A DNA stretch of 64,000 nt from Enterococcus hirae ATCC 9790 (GCF_000271405.2 NC_018081.1:172856-236855); one strand, 5' to 3'. Counted from the first letter of the stretch, positions 44,276 through 53,511 are shown. Notes: generated from the letters alone by a model not told the origin. Translations and numbers: made by a program.

Positions 44276-45973
44276 TTATTTATGCTTCTTTCTTCTCATA
44301 AATCCCACAATAACAACTAACACAATAATCATTCCACCAACAATTGCTAACCATTTATTGGAAGCACTATTTGTTTTTGGCAAAACTTGCGAATCTTGAT
44401 CTTGAAAATCCATTGACCGCGATTCATCGGTTACGTTAGTTGTTTCATTTGTGGAACTGTTAAACTCATTTCTATCTAAATCAGTACCCTTCCCTTGTTG
44501 TGGGATGGTGCTATTCATTCCATTTGATTGATTAGTTTTATCATTATTATTAGGATACACCTGATTGGTATCCTCTCCGCTCATACTTGGATCAATATGA
44601 AATGGAGTTGGCGTGTCAGTATCACTATTACCATTTGTTGGGTTGCTACTGCTGTCACCACTTGTTGGGTTAGTACTACCGTCACTGCTTGTTGTGTCCG
44701 TACTGCTGTCACTGCTTGTCGTATCCGTACTACTATCACTGCTTGTGGTATCCGTACTGCTGTCACTGCTTGTCGTATCCGTACTACTATCACTGCTTGT
44801 CGTATCCGTACTGCTATCACTACTTGTCGTATCCGTACTGCTGTCACTGCTTGTCGTGTCCGTACTGCTGTCACTGCTTGTCGTGTCCGTACTGCTGTCA
44901 CTGCTTGTCGTGTCCGTACTGCTGTCACTGCTTGTCGTATCCGTACTGCTATCGCTTGATCCAGAATTATCTGGATTATCAGCAAGGAAAATTTCGTTAG
45001 GGTCCCAACGATTGGTTGCTGCATTTAGCGTAACATTTTTTCCGATAATCGTTCCATCCATATTTTGATTGGCTGTGACATCTGCTCGTGGCGCAATAAT
45101 GGTACCTTGAAAAGGTGCATTTATCGCCAAGTTCGTTACATTACTTGGGAAATTCCATGAAATATTTGCGTCAGAAAAATCTTCCGTTTCATGATTTGCT
45201 CGATTATTGTAATGAATTTGTGACTGGATCGTGAAATCAGTTGGTGCATTGATGACATTCATAACCAAAATTTTATTTTCAGAATTTACAATATTCAGTG
45301 GTGTATTCATTGATAACACTGAAGCATCCACATTGATGATTACAACATCTGAACTTCCCATTCCTGTTACATCAATCGTTCGATTATTCATATCAGGAAA
45401 ATCACTTGAAAGATAGGTTTTAGCAGGAGTAATCGACATCAAACTTTCCGAAGCTCCTTCTAATTTTGCAAATTCCGTGTCAAAATCAATATAAGTATTC
45501 CCAGGTCGATCTTGATAAAGTTCTGAAGCAGATAAATGGTCGATCCTTGAGCCATTCACCACTGCCCGATCATTTTCGATCCCTGTACTAATTGAAGAAC
45601 CTACAACAAATTTATTTACTCGGTTACTATTTCCCGAAGTAAAGGATGAGCCAATCAAAGAATCAGTTGCTTGAACATAGTTGATTTCTAGTTGGAGGTC
45701 ACCCGTGATGATATCTGTCCCAAAATTATTGTTTGCATCTAGCTCTTTTGTTGCAACATTACCATTTGTATGCGCGTTTATCGTCGTTTTTTCTTTTGCG
45801 AATATATGGAATTGAGAAGCAATCCCTAATATTCCATAATCACCAGTTAAATCATCATAGATGCTACCAGAATCTTGAGGCGTATAAGTTTCCGCTATTG
45901 CAGGTAGAGCAACAAAGAGATTTAAAAATAATAGCATAACACCAAATATATTCCCAATTTTACTTCTTAACAT
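44276..45973 (-). CDS. LPxTG-anchored choice-of-anchor A surface protein with SD-rich nonapeptide repeats
   Basis: Sortase-anchored wall protein (565 residues). ATG 45973 follows AAAGGA by 8 bases. The signal peptide covers about residues 1-27 (IFGVMLLFLNLFVALPAIAE). The choice-of-anchor A / collagen-binding-like domain covers about 30-345 (GDYGILGIASQFHIFAKE, APFQGTIIAPRADVTANQN). About eleven SDSSTDTTS repeats plus three degenerate ones form a stalk. The end has LPKTN, a hydrophobic segment and a basic tail RRKKHK. Likely an adhesin; ligand unknown. It stands alone. Confidence 0.9.
   Translation of the reverse strand: MLRSKIGNIFGVMLLFLNLFVALPAIAETYTPQDSGSIYDDLTGDYGILGIASQFHIFAKEKTTINAHTNGNVATKELDANNNFGTDIITGDLQLEINYVQATDSLIGSSFTSGNSNRVNKFVVGSSISTGIENDRAVVNGSRIDHLSASELYQDRPGNTYIDFDTEFAKLEGASESLMSITPAKTYLSSDFPDMNNRTIDVTGMGSSDVVIINVDASVLSMNTPLNIVNSENKILVMNVINAPTDFTIQSQIHYNNRANHETEDFSDANISWNFPSNVTNLAINAPFQGTIIAPRADVTANQNMDGTIIGKNVTLNAATNRWDPNEIFLADNPDNSGSSDSSTDTTSSDSSTDTTSSDSSTDTTSSDSSTDTTSSDSSTDTTSSDSSTDTTSSDSSTDTTSSDSSTDTTSSDSSTDTTSSDSSTDTTSSDGSTNPTSGDSSSNPTNGNSDTDTPTPFHIDPSMSGEDTNQVYPNNNDKTNQSNGMNSTIPQQGKGTDLDRNEFNSSTNETTNVTDESRSMDFQDQDSQVLPKTNSASNKWLAIVGGMIIVLVVIVGFMRRKKHK
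44687..44960. repeat. 27-base tandem repeat array inside the surface protein gene
   Basis: Roughly ten to eleven near-identical 27-base units encode SDSSTDTTS. Synonymous variants (for example TGTCACTGC and TATCACTGC) distinguish some units. Copy number is prone to slippage. Confidence 0.9.
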
Positions 45974-46156
45974 TTCAACGGTCCTTTCCTGTCTCCAAGC
46001 CCAGTGACGAGCGATAGAGCATATTTTAATACTTAAAAAAAGACCCGTCATTACAGAATAATTGAAAATAAATGAAAAATATTTTCATAAAAAAGAGATT
46101 ATAACAACTATCATTTAATATATACAACTGACATTTATGAAAACAAAACAAAAAAA

Positions 46157-46180
46157 GAGTGAAAAACCTTGTTTTCACTC
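46157..46180 (-). terminator. Terminator of the acetyltransferase gene at 46.3 kb
   Basis: GAGTGAAAA (46157-46165) pairs with TTTTCACTC (46172-46180), followed on the minus strand by T7. Confidence 0.8.
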
Positions 46181-46259
46181 AACATTTTATCAAATAATAG
46201 TTACAACAATTTAAATGTCTTTATTAAAAAATAATAAGTTTGATTTAATTAAGAAACCA

Positions 46260-46823
46260 TTAAATTTCCTTTTGCATGTGATCATAAAGATGATCACTGA
46301 TTTTCCTTTTACCTACTACTTTAAATCCGTGACGTTCATATAATCTTTTGGCGTTAGGATTCTGTTCATCTACACTTAAACCAATAACATTTCGCCCAGT
46401 TTTTTTAGCTAATTTAGGTAAAGCTTCAAGTAAGTGTGAACCTATTCCTTGTCCTCTAAAAGCTTCCGAAACGGAAATGGAATCCAAATACCATTCTTTA
46501 GGAAATGTTTCTTGATCTACAAATAATTGTTCCTTATCTGTAATTCCATGTTTTTCTAAAATTACTTCTAAGGGTTTATCGATAAATGGCTCTTCTTCAT
46601 CTGTGTAGCCAAATGCTACACCAGCTATCTTGCCATCAATTTCTTCAACAATTCCTCTTGTATAACTGTAACGATAATCGGGATCCATAATGGCTTCTTC
46701 TAAGATTTCAATTGTTTTTTCTTTCCCATACTTTTGTAAAAAAGGTAATTCCATATCATTTAAAATAACTAAAATAAGCGGAGCAATCTCTTGAGCATCC
46801 TCTTTTTTTGCAAAACGAATCAT
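46260..46823 (-). CDS. GNAT-family N-acetyltransferase
   Basis: 187-residue acetyltransferase. The acetyl-CoA site is SVSEAFRGQGIGSHLLEALPKLA, then VIGLSVDEQNPNAKRLYERHGFKVV. The N-terminus MIRFAKKEDAQEIAPLI is typical. Substrate is unknown. Confidence 0.87.
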   Translation of the reverse strand: MIRFAKKEDAQEIAPLILVILNDMELPFLQKYGKEKTIEILEEAIMDPDYRYSYTRGIVEEIDGKIAGVAFGYTDEEEPFIDKPLEVILEKHGITDKEQLFVDQETFPKEWYLDSISVSEAFRGQGIGSHLLEALPKLAKKTGRNVIGLSVDEQNPNAKRLYERHGFKVVGKRKISDHLYDHMQKEI

Positions 46824-46875
46824 TTCATTCTCTCCTTTTTTTCATTCTATCACTGAAAAATAAAGATCAAAAGAG

Positions 46876-47055
46876 TTATTTTAAATAATCCTCGATTTTT
46901 TGGGTAACAAAATAACCATGTGAAACGATGCGAGCAGCTTCTGTCCGGCAATAAGGACAAACGATCGGCATTTCTTTATCAACATGTTCAACTACATTGT
47001 TGACTTCTTCATAAGTAAACTTTTTCCCGCAATTTGGGCATTTCATCTTTTCCAT
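46876..47055 (-). CDS. Small zinc-ribbon protein, 59 residues
   Basis: Short soluble protein beginning MEKMKCPNCGKKFTYEE and continuing to IVCPYCRTEAARIVSHGYF. The two CPxC pairs form a zinc ribbon. ATG follows AAAGGAAG by 8 bases, a good site. It lies between an acetyltransferase gene and a PepSY-like gene in the same direction. Function is unknown. Confidence 0.75.
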   Translation of the reverse strand: MEKMKCPNCGKKFTYEEVNNVVEHVDKEMPIVCPYCRTEAARIVSHGYFVTQKIEDYLK

Positions 47056-47132
47056 AGCAATGACTTCCTTTCTTTTTTACACATTTAGCTTACTCTTATA
47101 TTGTAAAAAAGAAAAATGATAGCTATTGATTT

Positions 47133-47651
47133 TTAGGCACGAATCAACAAAACAGATTCTTCATTATCCTCTGCTAATTTGATCTCATAGTATAATTTGT
47201 CGCTTTTCATTAGCAAAACCCAACTTCTTACTTTAGCATTGCGCTTTCCACTTTGTTTAACAGCTTCTTTCATTGCCTTTTGAGGAGATTTGCTTGAGTA
47301 GATCTTTTTGATGTCAAAGAATGGTTGGTTTTCGGCTAATTTACTCGAACGAACAGCTGGCTTTCCGGTTGTAGGATTGACAACAAGCATTTGTTCAGAA
47401 TCTACGAAAAGATATTGAAAGGTATTGTTTGTTTGTTGTTGGACATCCTCTTTTGGTACAAACTGAACCATTTGAACTTTTGTTTTATTTGTTTCTTTTT
47501 TAAAGATTCCCACTGCTTTTTTCAGTGAGATTTGATATTCTTGTTCACTAATATCATCATAACGAAACGTAGCAGTCAATAATCCTAACGAAGCCGTTAG
47601 CCCAATAAGTATGAGAATAGCTGACCCAAATAAAATTTTTTTCATCTTCAT
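47133..47651 (-). CDS. Secreted or membrane-anchored protein, PepSY-like
   Basis: 172 residues. An N-terminal hydrophobic segment (residues 6-27) acts as signal or anchor. The exported part has two segments, SLKKAVGIFKKETNKTKVQMVQF and KAMKEAVKQSGKRNAKVRSW, that each resemble the helix-then-strand pattern of PepSY domains. ATG follows GGGAG. Role unknown; PepSY proteins often inhibit peptidases or act in envelope stress. Confidence 0.55.
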   Translation of the reverse strand: MKMKKILFGSAILILIGLTASLGLLTATFRYDDISEQEYQISLKKAVGIFKKETNKTKVQMVQFVPKEDVQQQTNNTFQYLFVDSEQMLVVNPTTGKPAVRSSKLAENQPFFDIKKIYSSKSPQKAMKEAVKQSGKRNAKVRSWVLLMKSDKLYYEIKLAEDNEESVLLIRA

Positions 47652-47743
47652 CAGTGTCTCCCTTTTCCTTTTTTTACTAGCATATCAAGATTTTTTATTA
47701 AAAAAAATCGAATGACAGAAAGAAAAAGTGACAATTTTGTTAC

Positions 47744-48124
47744 TTATTCATGTAATTCTAACGGCAAGCCATCTGGATCAAAGAAAAAAGTCATTTTTTT
47801 CCCAGTAAATGTATCGATTCGAATTGGCTCAGTTTCGATCCCTTTTAAACGAAGCTCTTCAATGACAGATTCAATCTGTTCCACTTTAAAAGCCAGATGT
47901 CTTAATCCACATGCTTCTGGATAACTTGGACGTTTAGGCGCATTAGCTACCCCGAATATTTCTAATTCAGCTGTTCCAAGCTTTAAATCTAATTTATAAT
48001 CTTCTCTTTCCGCACGATAATTTTCACGGATTACTTCAAAGCCTAACTTATCAACGTAAAATTCCCGTGATTTTTGATAGTCAGATACAATAATTGCGAC
48101 ATGATGGATAGCAGATAAATTCAT
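47744..48124 (-). CDS. VOC-family (glyoxalase-like) protein
   Basis: 126-residue vicinal-oxygen-chelate protein. It begins AIHHVAIIVSDYQKSREFYVDKLGFEV (metal-binding His), with GLRHLAFKVEQIE (second His) and the C-terminal KKMTFFFDPDGLPLELHE (Glu). Closest in pattern to the YaeR/glyoxalase I group. Substrate is unknown. Confidence 0.88.
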   Translation of the reverse strand: MNLSAIHHVAIIVSDYQKSREFYVDKLGFEVIRENYRAEREDYKLDLKLGTAELEIFGVANAPKRPSYPEACGLRHLAFKVEQIESVIEELRLKGIETEPIRIDTFTGKKMTFFFDPDGLPLELHE

Positions 48125-48344
48125 TTTTTTACTCCTTTACTCTTTTATTCTTTTTCATATTTTAACATTTTCTTTGGTCAAAAGTTTTTTATAAAGAAAA
48201 AAATGGAAAGTTCACCTACGTCGGTTGACTTCCCATTCTTTCATCAATTCAATGTAAAGTTTTCATGTTTCCAGAAAACAAAGCAAAAAGTATCATAACA
48301 CATATTATTTTAAATTGAAAGACTAGAAATATTTTTTGAAAGTA

Positions 48345-48391
48345 ATACAATAGGTTGTGTCAACAAATCGAACGCATACTATATTTAGTGT
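48345..48391 (+). promoter_or_regulatory. Tandem NrdR boxes over the promoter of a PnuC-family gene
   Basis: ATACAATAGGTTGTGT (48345-48360) and ATACTATATTTAGTGT (48376-48391) match the NrdR consensus acaCwAtATaTwGtgt at about 13 and 14 of 16 positions. They start 31 bases apart, three helical turns, the classical NrdR arrangement. A promoter TTGTGT (48355-48360) with TACTAT (48377-48382) lies within the pair. Confidence 0.75.
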
Positions 48392-48409
48392 TTAAAGGAG
48401 CTTTTATCA

Positions 48410-49168
48410 ATGATAAATTATTTTCGCTTTTTAGCACACCAACTCAAAGGTTGGCCTCAACAAAATTACTATCTTTTCTTTTTTAGTCTTGGGTGTCAGA
48501 TTATGACCCTTGTGAATAGCCCTATTACTTGGTTAGCGGTGATCACTTTTATCGGTACTACACTTGGTGTCTTGTGTATCTTATCAATCAATGCAGCGAA
48601 ATCTGTTAATGGTATTTTAGGAATTTTATCAGCTATTTGTTTCATCATCGTTGGTTTTTCTGCTAAAAATTACTTGAGTATCGGCGAACAAATCGCCTAT
48701 ATGATCACCTTAGATATCCCTGTTTTATTAAGTAAAGAATGGAATCATAACATGGCAGCAAAAATCCGTAAGTTCAATGGAAAAACATGGTTAGTCGCAA
48801 TTTTTGCTACGATCCTGGTTTATGCTATTTCAGGTTTCTTGATTGGGCGCTTAACAGACGATCCACGTCCTTGGATCGATGCTATTGCCTTTTCAATCAG
48901 TTTGACAGCTGGTGTGATCAGTTTCTTGCGTTACAATAACCAATATTATTGGTGGTTGGCTTCAGGATTAGCACAGATGGTTCTGTGGTACATCTCATTT
49001 AGACATGGTTCAGCTAGTTTAGCTATGTTTGTCAATAGTTCCGTTTACCTATTGAATGATGTCTTGGCTTTCACAGTTTCTCCTTGGTATAACCAAAAAG
49101 AACGTGAACGAATGCTAAAAATGGAAAAAGAATATGATCAAGAGCATGAAAAGAGTGTGCTGATTTAA
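48410..49168 (+). CDS. PnuC-family transporter, candidate deoxynucleoside transporter (PnuN-like)
   Basis: 252-residue membrane protein with seven to eight hydrophobic segments. ITWLAVITFIGTTLGVLCI and the tryptophan-rich RYNNQYYWWLASGLAQMVLWY are typical of PnuC proteins, which carry nicotinamide riboside. The upstream tandem NrdR boxes point instead to the proposed PnuN type, predicted to import deoxynucleosides. ATG follows AAAGGAG. A strong hairpin ends the transcript. Confidence 0.85.
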   Translation: MINYFRFLAHQLKGWPQQNYYLFFFSLGCQIMTLVNSPITWLAVITFIGTTLGVLCILSINAAKSVNGILGILSAICFIIVGFSAKNYLSIGEQIAYMITLDIPVLLSKEWNHNMAAKIRKFNGKTWLVAIFATILVYAISGFLIGRLTDDPRPWIDAIAFSISLTAGVISFLRYNNQYYWWLASGLAQMVLWYISFRHGSASLAMFVNSSVYLLNDVLAFTVSPWYNQKERERMLKMEKEYDQEHEKSVLI

Positions 49169-49257
49169 GACCGTGCCATGATCATTTTGATCTGAATATA
49201 ATCGACAGTCTTCTGGTAAAGCATGTTTCGATGTTCCCTTTTTCTTGGTACTTATCT

Positions 49258-49311
49258 AAATAAGCTAGCTGCCGCCAACAATTGATTGGTGGTAGCTAGC
49301 TTATTTTTACC
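49258..49311 (+). terminator. Terminator of the PnuC-family gene
   Basis: AAATAAGCTAGCT pairs with AGCTAGCTTATTT; an inner CCGCCA/TGGTGG extends the stem. Confidence 0.8.
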
Positions 49312-49321
49312 CTATCGACTT

Positions 49322-50617
49322 TCACAATAGTCTTTTTAATAATTGCTTAGTTTTTGAACTTTCTGTTTGCAAAACTTTTTCTAATCGTTGGAAATATTGT
49401 AACGCATGTTGTTGTTCTTTCGATAAGGAATAGTCATTTTCATTTAGTTCTGTTAAAATGGTCATCACTTTTTTCGTTTTCAACTCAACAGCAATTTTAT
49501 CCCATACTTCCTCGGTGACTACCTTTTTCTGTGACACATTTTCGTTGGCTATCACTGTTTGCTTCATTTCTTTTTCTTTTCGTAAGACCTTCAAGAAACC
49601 ATTTCTCATGACTCTAGGAATACTATCAAAGAAGCCTTCTGTGAAACCATAACGACAATATTGCTGCCAGATGAAAAGATACACCTCGGATTGGATAAAT
49701 CGCTGCTTGCGTGCATATTCGGTCATTTTACTCTGTTGTTCTGGAGTTTGTTGGCGTCCAGTTGCTCTTAATTGCTGGATGAATGTTTCAAAGAAGGTCA
49801 ATGATAGTTGTTCACCCCCGTCAACAGCGATCAACGCCCAGTCTTTTTGCAAAAAAGTTCGGTAATTCGTTAAAAAAGTCTCGACATCTTTCACTAATTC
49901 TTCTGAAAAATCTTCAAATAGTTCTTTCTTCCCACGAATTTTTTTAGGGGTTCCCTCTAATTGCGTTGCAATACGTGAGATCTCTTGTTTCAGCGCTTGA
50001 TAATCAGCAAGATAAATTGGCATATCTGCTTCACGAAAATCCACAACCCTGGCAACTAGTTTTTGATCAGGCAAATAGGGATTTTTTAATTTTCGATTTT
50101 GGTAGAGCATAAAACAATATTCTTGCCATAAATCTTCTGGAAACACCACGTTTTGCTGTTTCAGCCACAATAATTCGTCTAGTGCTAAATCGACTTTAGT
50201 CATTCCTTGATTGATAGATGTTGCGATTTGCGGGCTTACGTGTAAATGTTCAGCAAAGTGATTGATCCCTAAAGAAAGGCTCTTACCGGTCTTTGGTGAA
50301 TGAACGATATATTGCACTTTTAATTCACGACCGCATTCGCAATATAATTTTTGTTGTCGCCGTTTGGTACGAAAAAAAGGATTGATTTTAAAATCGGAAA
50401 AGACCCAATCAGTCGCTGCTAAATAATTTTCTTCTATAAATTGGGAATTGATCAAGTAGCGTCGATGTTGATCAACTAATTGACGTTGTTTCGTCGTCAA
50501 CTTTTCATAGATTTCCCAACGCTGATTACTTGTATACTGTTTTGATATCTTAATTGGATAGACTTGATTGATTTCTTTGGGATACCATTCTTTAAATACC
50601 TTTTGCCAGTCGTTCAT
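49322..50617 (-). CDS. Hypothetical protein with a CxC zinc-knuckle-like motif
   Basis: Unrecognised 431-residue soluble protein. Residues about 90-125 contain KLYCECGRELKVQYIV followed by GINHFAEHLHV, resembling half of a zinc-binding domain. The rest is helical and rich in Q, K and aromatic residues, with a final predicted coiled coil (LQYFQRLEKVLQTESSK). ATG follows GGAAACATAAGTA, a weak site. It stands alone between terminators. Confidence 0.6.
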   Translation of the reverse strand: MNDWQKVFKEWYPKEINQVYPIKISKQYTSNQRWEIYEKLTTKQRQLVDQHRRYLINSQFIEENYLAATDWVFSDFKINPFFRTKRRQQKLYCECGRELKVQYIVHSPKTGKSLSLGINHFAEHLHVSPQIATSINQGMTKVDLALDELLWLKQQNVVFPEDLWQEYCFMLYQNRKLKNPYLPDQKLVARVVDFREADMPIYLADYQALKQEISRIATQLEGTPKKIRGKKELFEDFSEELVKDVETFLTNYRTFLQKDWALIAVDGGEQLSLTFFETFIQQLRATGRQQTPEQQSKMTEYARKQRFIQSEVYLFIWQQYCRYGFTEGFFDSIPRVMRNGFLKVLRKEKEMKQTVIANENVSQKKVVTEEVWDKIAVELKTKKVMTILTELNENDYSLSKEQQHALQYFQRLEKVLQTESSKTKQLLKRLL

Positions 50618-50631
50618 TACTTATGTTTCCT

Positions 50632-50668
50632 TTCAAAAAAAGAATCGACTGGTCTAATTCGACCAGTC
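50632..50668 (-). terminator. Terminator of the pcp operon
   Basis: GACTGGTC (50647-50654) pairs with GACCAGTC (50661-50668), followed on the minus strand by TTCTTTTTTT. Confidence 0.7.
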
Positions 50669-50707
50669 GACACAATGATTTGTTTTTCACTACATTATTT
50701 GTAAAAA

Positions 50708-51352
50708 TTAGTGAGTTGTTCCTGCATTGCCAGCAATGTCATGATCATTTGTTACGGCTGCTTCTACTGCATAAGTCAAAGAAGCGGCAATATCATCTAA
50801 TGACATTGATGGTGTGCCTACTGGACGATCAATCACTTGATCAGGTGAAAATGGCACATGGATAAATCCGCCACGAATCGTCGGGAATTTTGTCTCAATC
50901 AAGTGAAGCAAACGATACATGATGTCGTTGCAAACAAAGGTACCCGCTGTATACGAAATGTAAGCAGGTAATCCATGTTCATGGACATTTTTTGTCATTG
51001 CTTTAATCGGTAAAGAAGTGAAATAAGCAGCTGGTCCATCTGGTTCTAACGCTGTATCAAAAGGTTGGTTTCCTTCGTTGTCAGCAATTCTAGCTTCTGC
51101 TAAATTGATTGCTACTCGTTCGAATGAAACAGCTGAACGTCCACCAGCTTGTCCAACACAGATGACGATTTCCGGCTGATGTTCTTCGATTGCTTTTTCC
51201 ACAACTTGGCTGCTTTTAGCAAAAACCGTTGGGACTTCCACTTTGATAATTTGTGCTCCAGCAATTTCATCAGGCATTTTTTTCACTGCTTCATAAGCAG
51301 GATTCACTTTATCTCCACCAAATGGATCAAAACCAGTTACTAGTACTTTCAT
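50708..51352 (-). CDS. pcp: Pyroglutamyl-peptidase I (pyrrolidone-carboxylate peptidase)
   Basis: Cysteine peptidase (214 residues) removing N-terminal pyroglutamate. The start MKVLVTGFDPFGGDKVNPAYEA is classical, with catalytic Glu in VGQAGGRSAVSFERVAIN, Cys in YTAGTFVCNDIMY and His in RGGFIHVPF. ATG 51352 lies 8 bases from GGAGG. It is the third gene of an operon with DUF969 and DUF979 membrane proteins. Confidence 0.96.
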   Translation of the reverse strand: MKVLVTGFDPFGGDKVNPAYEAVKKMPDEIAGAQIIKVEVPTVFAKSSQVVEKAIEEHQPEIVICVGQAGGRSAVSFERVAINLAEARIADNEGNQPFDTALEPDGPAAYFTSLPIKAMTKNVHEHGLPAYISYTAGTFVCNDIMYRLLHLIETKFPTIRGGFIHVPFSPDQVIDRPVGTPSMSLDDIAASLTYAVEAAVTNDHDIAGNAGTTH

Positions 51353-51407
51353 TTTACATTCCTCCATTATTCTCAATATAAACTAACTATTATTATAGAG
51401 TTTTTTC

Positions 51408-52352
51408 TTATTTAAATAAAATCATATAAACGATTTGGAACACTAACATGAAGATCGCTACGAATAATTGGTTCTTGATTACGCCGTATTTGTCTTTCAT
51501 CTCTAACATTGCCACAGGCACGACATTGAAGTTTGCAGCCATCGGTGTTAACAAGGTTCCACAGAACCCACAGGTCAGAGCAACCATTCCCACTAGTGCT
51601 GGATTTGCGCCGTGACTGAATACAAACGGTGCACCGATCCCTACAGTCATTACCGTAATCGCTGCAAAGGCGTTCCCCATAATCACCGTGAAGATAACCA
51701 TACCCAATGCATAGATTATAATACCGACATTCACATTACCTTCGGGAACGATTTGCCCGACTGCATTAGAAATAACTGTCCCTACTCCTGCACTTGTAAA
51801 AACCGCTCCTAATGATGCCAAGAGCATTGGTAACATACTTAAAGGTCCTACTGTTCCTAGCATATCTGCAGCATCATCTAAGAAAGTAGTTGGTCGATTG
51901 TCTCGTGAGAAGAACATCATGATCACCATTGCGGCAAAAACACCAACACCAACACCAACTAATGCGCCAAGCTTAGTAAAGAGTGCGAACAAGATTGCAA
52001 AGATCCCAATACTCAATGCCGGAATAAAGATTTTCATTCCTAATTTATCAGACATTTTTTCCATGTATTGTTTAGAAGGTAAGCGACTTTCTCCTTTGCT
52101 GACTTTCTTTGCAATCGCTGGAACTGTCATGGCAAAAATCAAAAGACCGTTGACGATCGCAGGTAACCATCTTCCACCAGCAATTACGATTCCTAATACT
52201 GTCCAGAAAAAAGCAGAACCGTATCGATGAGGATTCGTTTTATCGTTAATATTTCTGATTCCTGTATAAATAAGAACTAACCCCATGATGATATATAATA
52301 TTTCTAATAATTTATCCCCTAATAAAATTTCAGGATCTGTAAAAAAGCTCAT
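51408..52352 (-). CDS. DUF979 membrane protein, predicted 5-oxoproline transporter subunit
   Basis: 314-residue membrane protein with about nine hydrophobic segments. Its constant pairing with DUF969 and pcp across Firmicutes is the basis of the predicted 5-oxoproline transporter role. ATG lies one base after the DUF969 stop. LTCGFCGTLLTPMAANFNVVPVAML near the end resembles ion-coupled permease re-entrant motifs. Confidence 0.85.
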   Translation of the reverse strand: MSFFTDPEILLGDKLLEILYIIMGLVLIYTGIRNINDKTNPHRYGSAFFWTVLGIVIAGGRWLPAIVNGLLIFAMTVPAIAKKVSKGESRLPSKQYMEKMSDKLGMKIFIPALSIGIFAILFALFTKLGALVGVGVGVFAAMVIMMFFSRDNRPTTFLDDAADMLGTVGPLSMLPMLLASLGAVFTSAGVGTVISNAVGQIVPEGNVNVGIIIYALGMVIFTVIMGNAFAAITVMTVGIGAPFVFSHGANPALVGMVALTCGFCGTLLTPMAANFNVVPVAMLEMKDKYGVIKNQLFVAIFMLVFQIVYMILFK

Positions 52353-52353
52353 A

Positions 52354-53040
52354 TTATTGCCCCTTTCCTGAATAATATTTTTTCGCTAATTTTTTCTCTC
52401 TTAAGTAGAAATAAATACTTGCAACAATCAGTGCAACGACAGCAACTGGTACTTCAACCAAAGCAAGTTGTCCTAGTGTCACTTCATAACCCAGACCTTT
52501 TAAAGTCGATTGAACTAACAACGCACCTGCTCCACCAACGAATAATACTTGACCAAAGAACCAACAAATATTTTCCATCGCAGAAGACATGCCTTTTAAT
52601 TCTTCCTCATGTTGTGGATCAATTTCCAGGCCTTTTGATTCGACTGTTCCTAAAGCCATTGGCATGATGATTGGGCGAACAAAACCGGCAACTCCACCAA
52701 AGCTGACATTGAACGCTGCAAAGATCATACGGAAGACCCCATAGATATCAATGATCATTCCAGCTGATACTTTCTTAAAGCGCTTAATAAGCGAAGCTGC
52801 TGATTCTTTCAAACCATTACGTTCCAGTGTACCTGTTGCCAACATAATAATGATAAAAATAGCCATTCCTCGATTATTGACAAAACTTGTTCCTAAAGTT
52901 TCTAACATTCCTTCAATTCCTAAACCGCCTGTCAATGCGGTGACAATCAGTGCGACCATTACGATCAAAATTGAATCTAATTTTAGTGCAAAACCGATAA
53001 TGACGATCAAGACACCTAAAAGACTAAGATAGTTCTCCAT
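52354..53040 (-). CDS. DUF969 membrane protein, predicted 5-oxoproline transporter subunit
   Basis: 228-residue membrane protein with five to six hydrophobic segments, first gene of the DUF969-DUF979-pcp operon. Visible are FVNNRGMAIFIIIMLATGTLERNGLKE and FGGVAGFVRPIIMPMALG. ATG follows AAGGAGG. The operon plausibly imports and processes pyroglutamate or pyroglutamyl peptides; that link is from context. Confidence 0.85.
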   Translation of the reverse strand: MENYLSLLGVLIVIIGFALKLDSILIVMVALIVTALTGGLGIEGMLETLGTSFVNNRGMAIFIIIMLATGTLERNGLKESAASLIKRFKKVSAGMIIDIYGVFRMIFAAFNVSFGGVAGFVRPIIMPMALGTVESKGLEIDPQHEEELKGMSSAMENICWFFGQVLFVGGAGALLVQSTLKGLGYEVTLGQLALVEVPVAVVALIVASIYFYLREKKLAKKYYSGKGQ

Positions 53041-53420
53041 TTGACTTCCTCCTTAAAATTACAAGATATTTTTTTATTATAAATCAAAAAGCCATGAAAA
53101 TATAGATAAAATCCAATTATCTCATTATATTTTTTAAAAATTCAGTCAATTCAATAAAAAAATTAGAAAAATCACTTACGATTGAAACAACTCGTTTACA
53201 GTTCAAATTTTTTGAGATCTTATTTTTGTTAACTAACAAATGAACAAAAAACAAACAAAAACGTGCTTCATTATCTAAAATAACACTTTAGCATAGGTGT
53301 TTTCCTCCAAAAAACGACTTCTAAATCGAATGGCCGATTCAAATTGGTTCACGTTTTAGCTTATCACTACCCTTATTTTTTATTCTGTGTTATCCTTTCA
53401 ATTAACAAAATAATGACACA

Positions 53421-53491
53421 ACTATCGCCGGGTAGTATTAAGAGGATAAGCATTCCATTAGGTCTTTGGAGGAATGCTACTCCTCTTTTTT
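53421..53491 (+). promoter_or_regulatory. Terminator leader of the SMR exporter gene, possible guanidine riboswitch
   Basis: A small hairpin ACTATC-GCCG-GGTAGT (53421-53436) is followed by a strong terminator: AGAGGA and GCATTCC (53441-53456) pair with GGAATGC and TCCTCT (53471-53486) and end in Ts (to 53491). The exporter gene starts 20 bases later, so the terminator must be bypassed for expression. The compact two-hairpin form resembles guanidine-IV (mepA-type) switches, but I could not check the consensus. Confidence 0.5.
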
Positions 53492-53511
53492 GTGTAAATG
53501 GAGTGATTAAT

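Noticed and set aside
44528..45068. Long open frames in several phases across the surface protein repeats
   Set aside because: They are produced by the 27-base repeat having no stops in other frames; only the minus-strand frame has a start, signal peptide and LPxTG end.
53344..53511. N-terminal extension of the SMR exporter
   Set aside because: It runs through the leader hairpins and lacks membrane topology of the family; ATG 53512 has a good SD and the conserved start.
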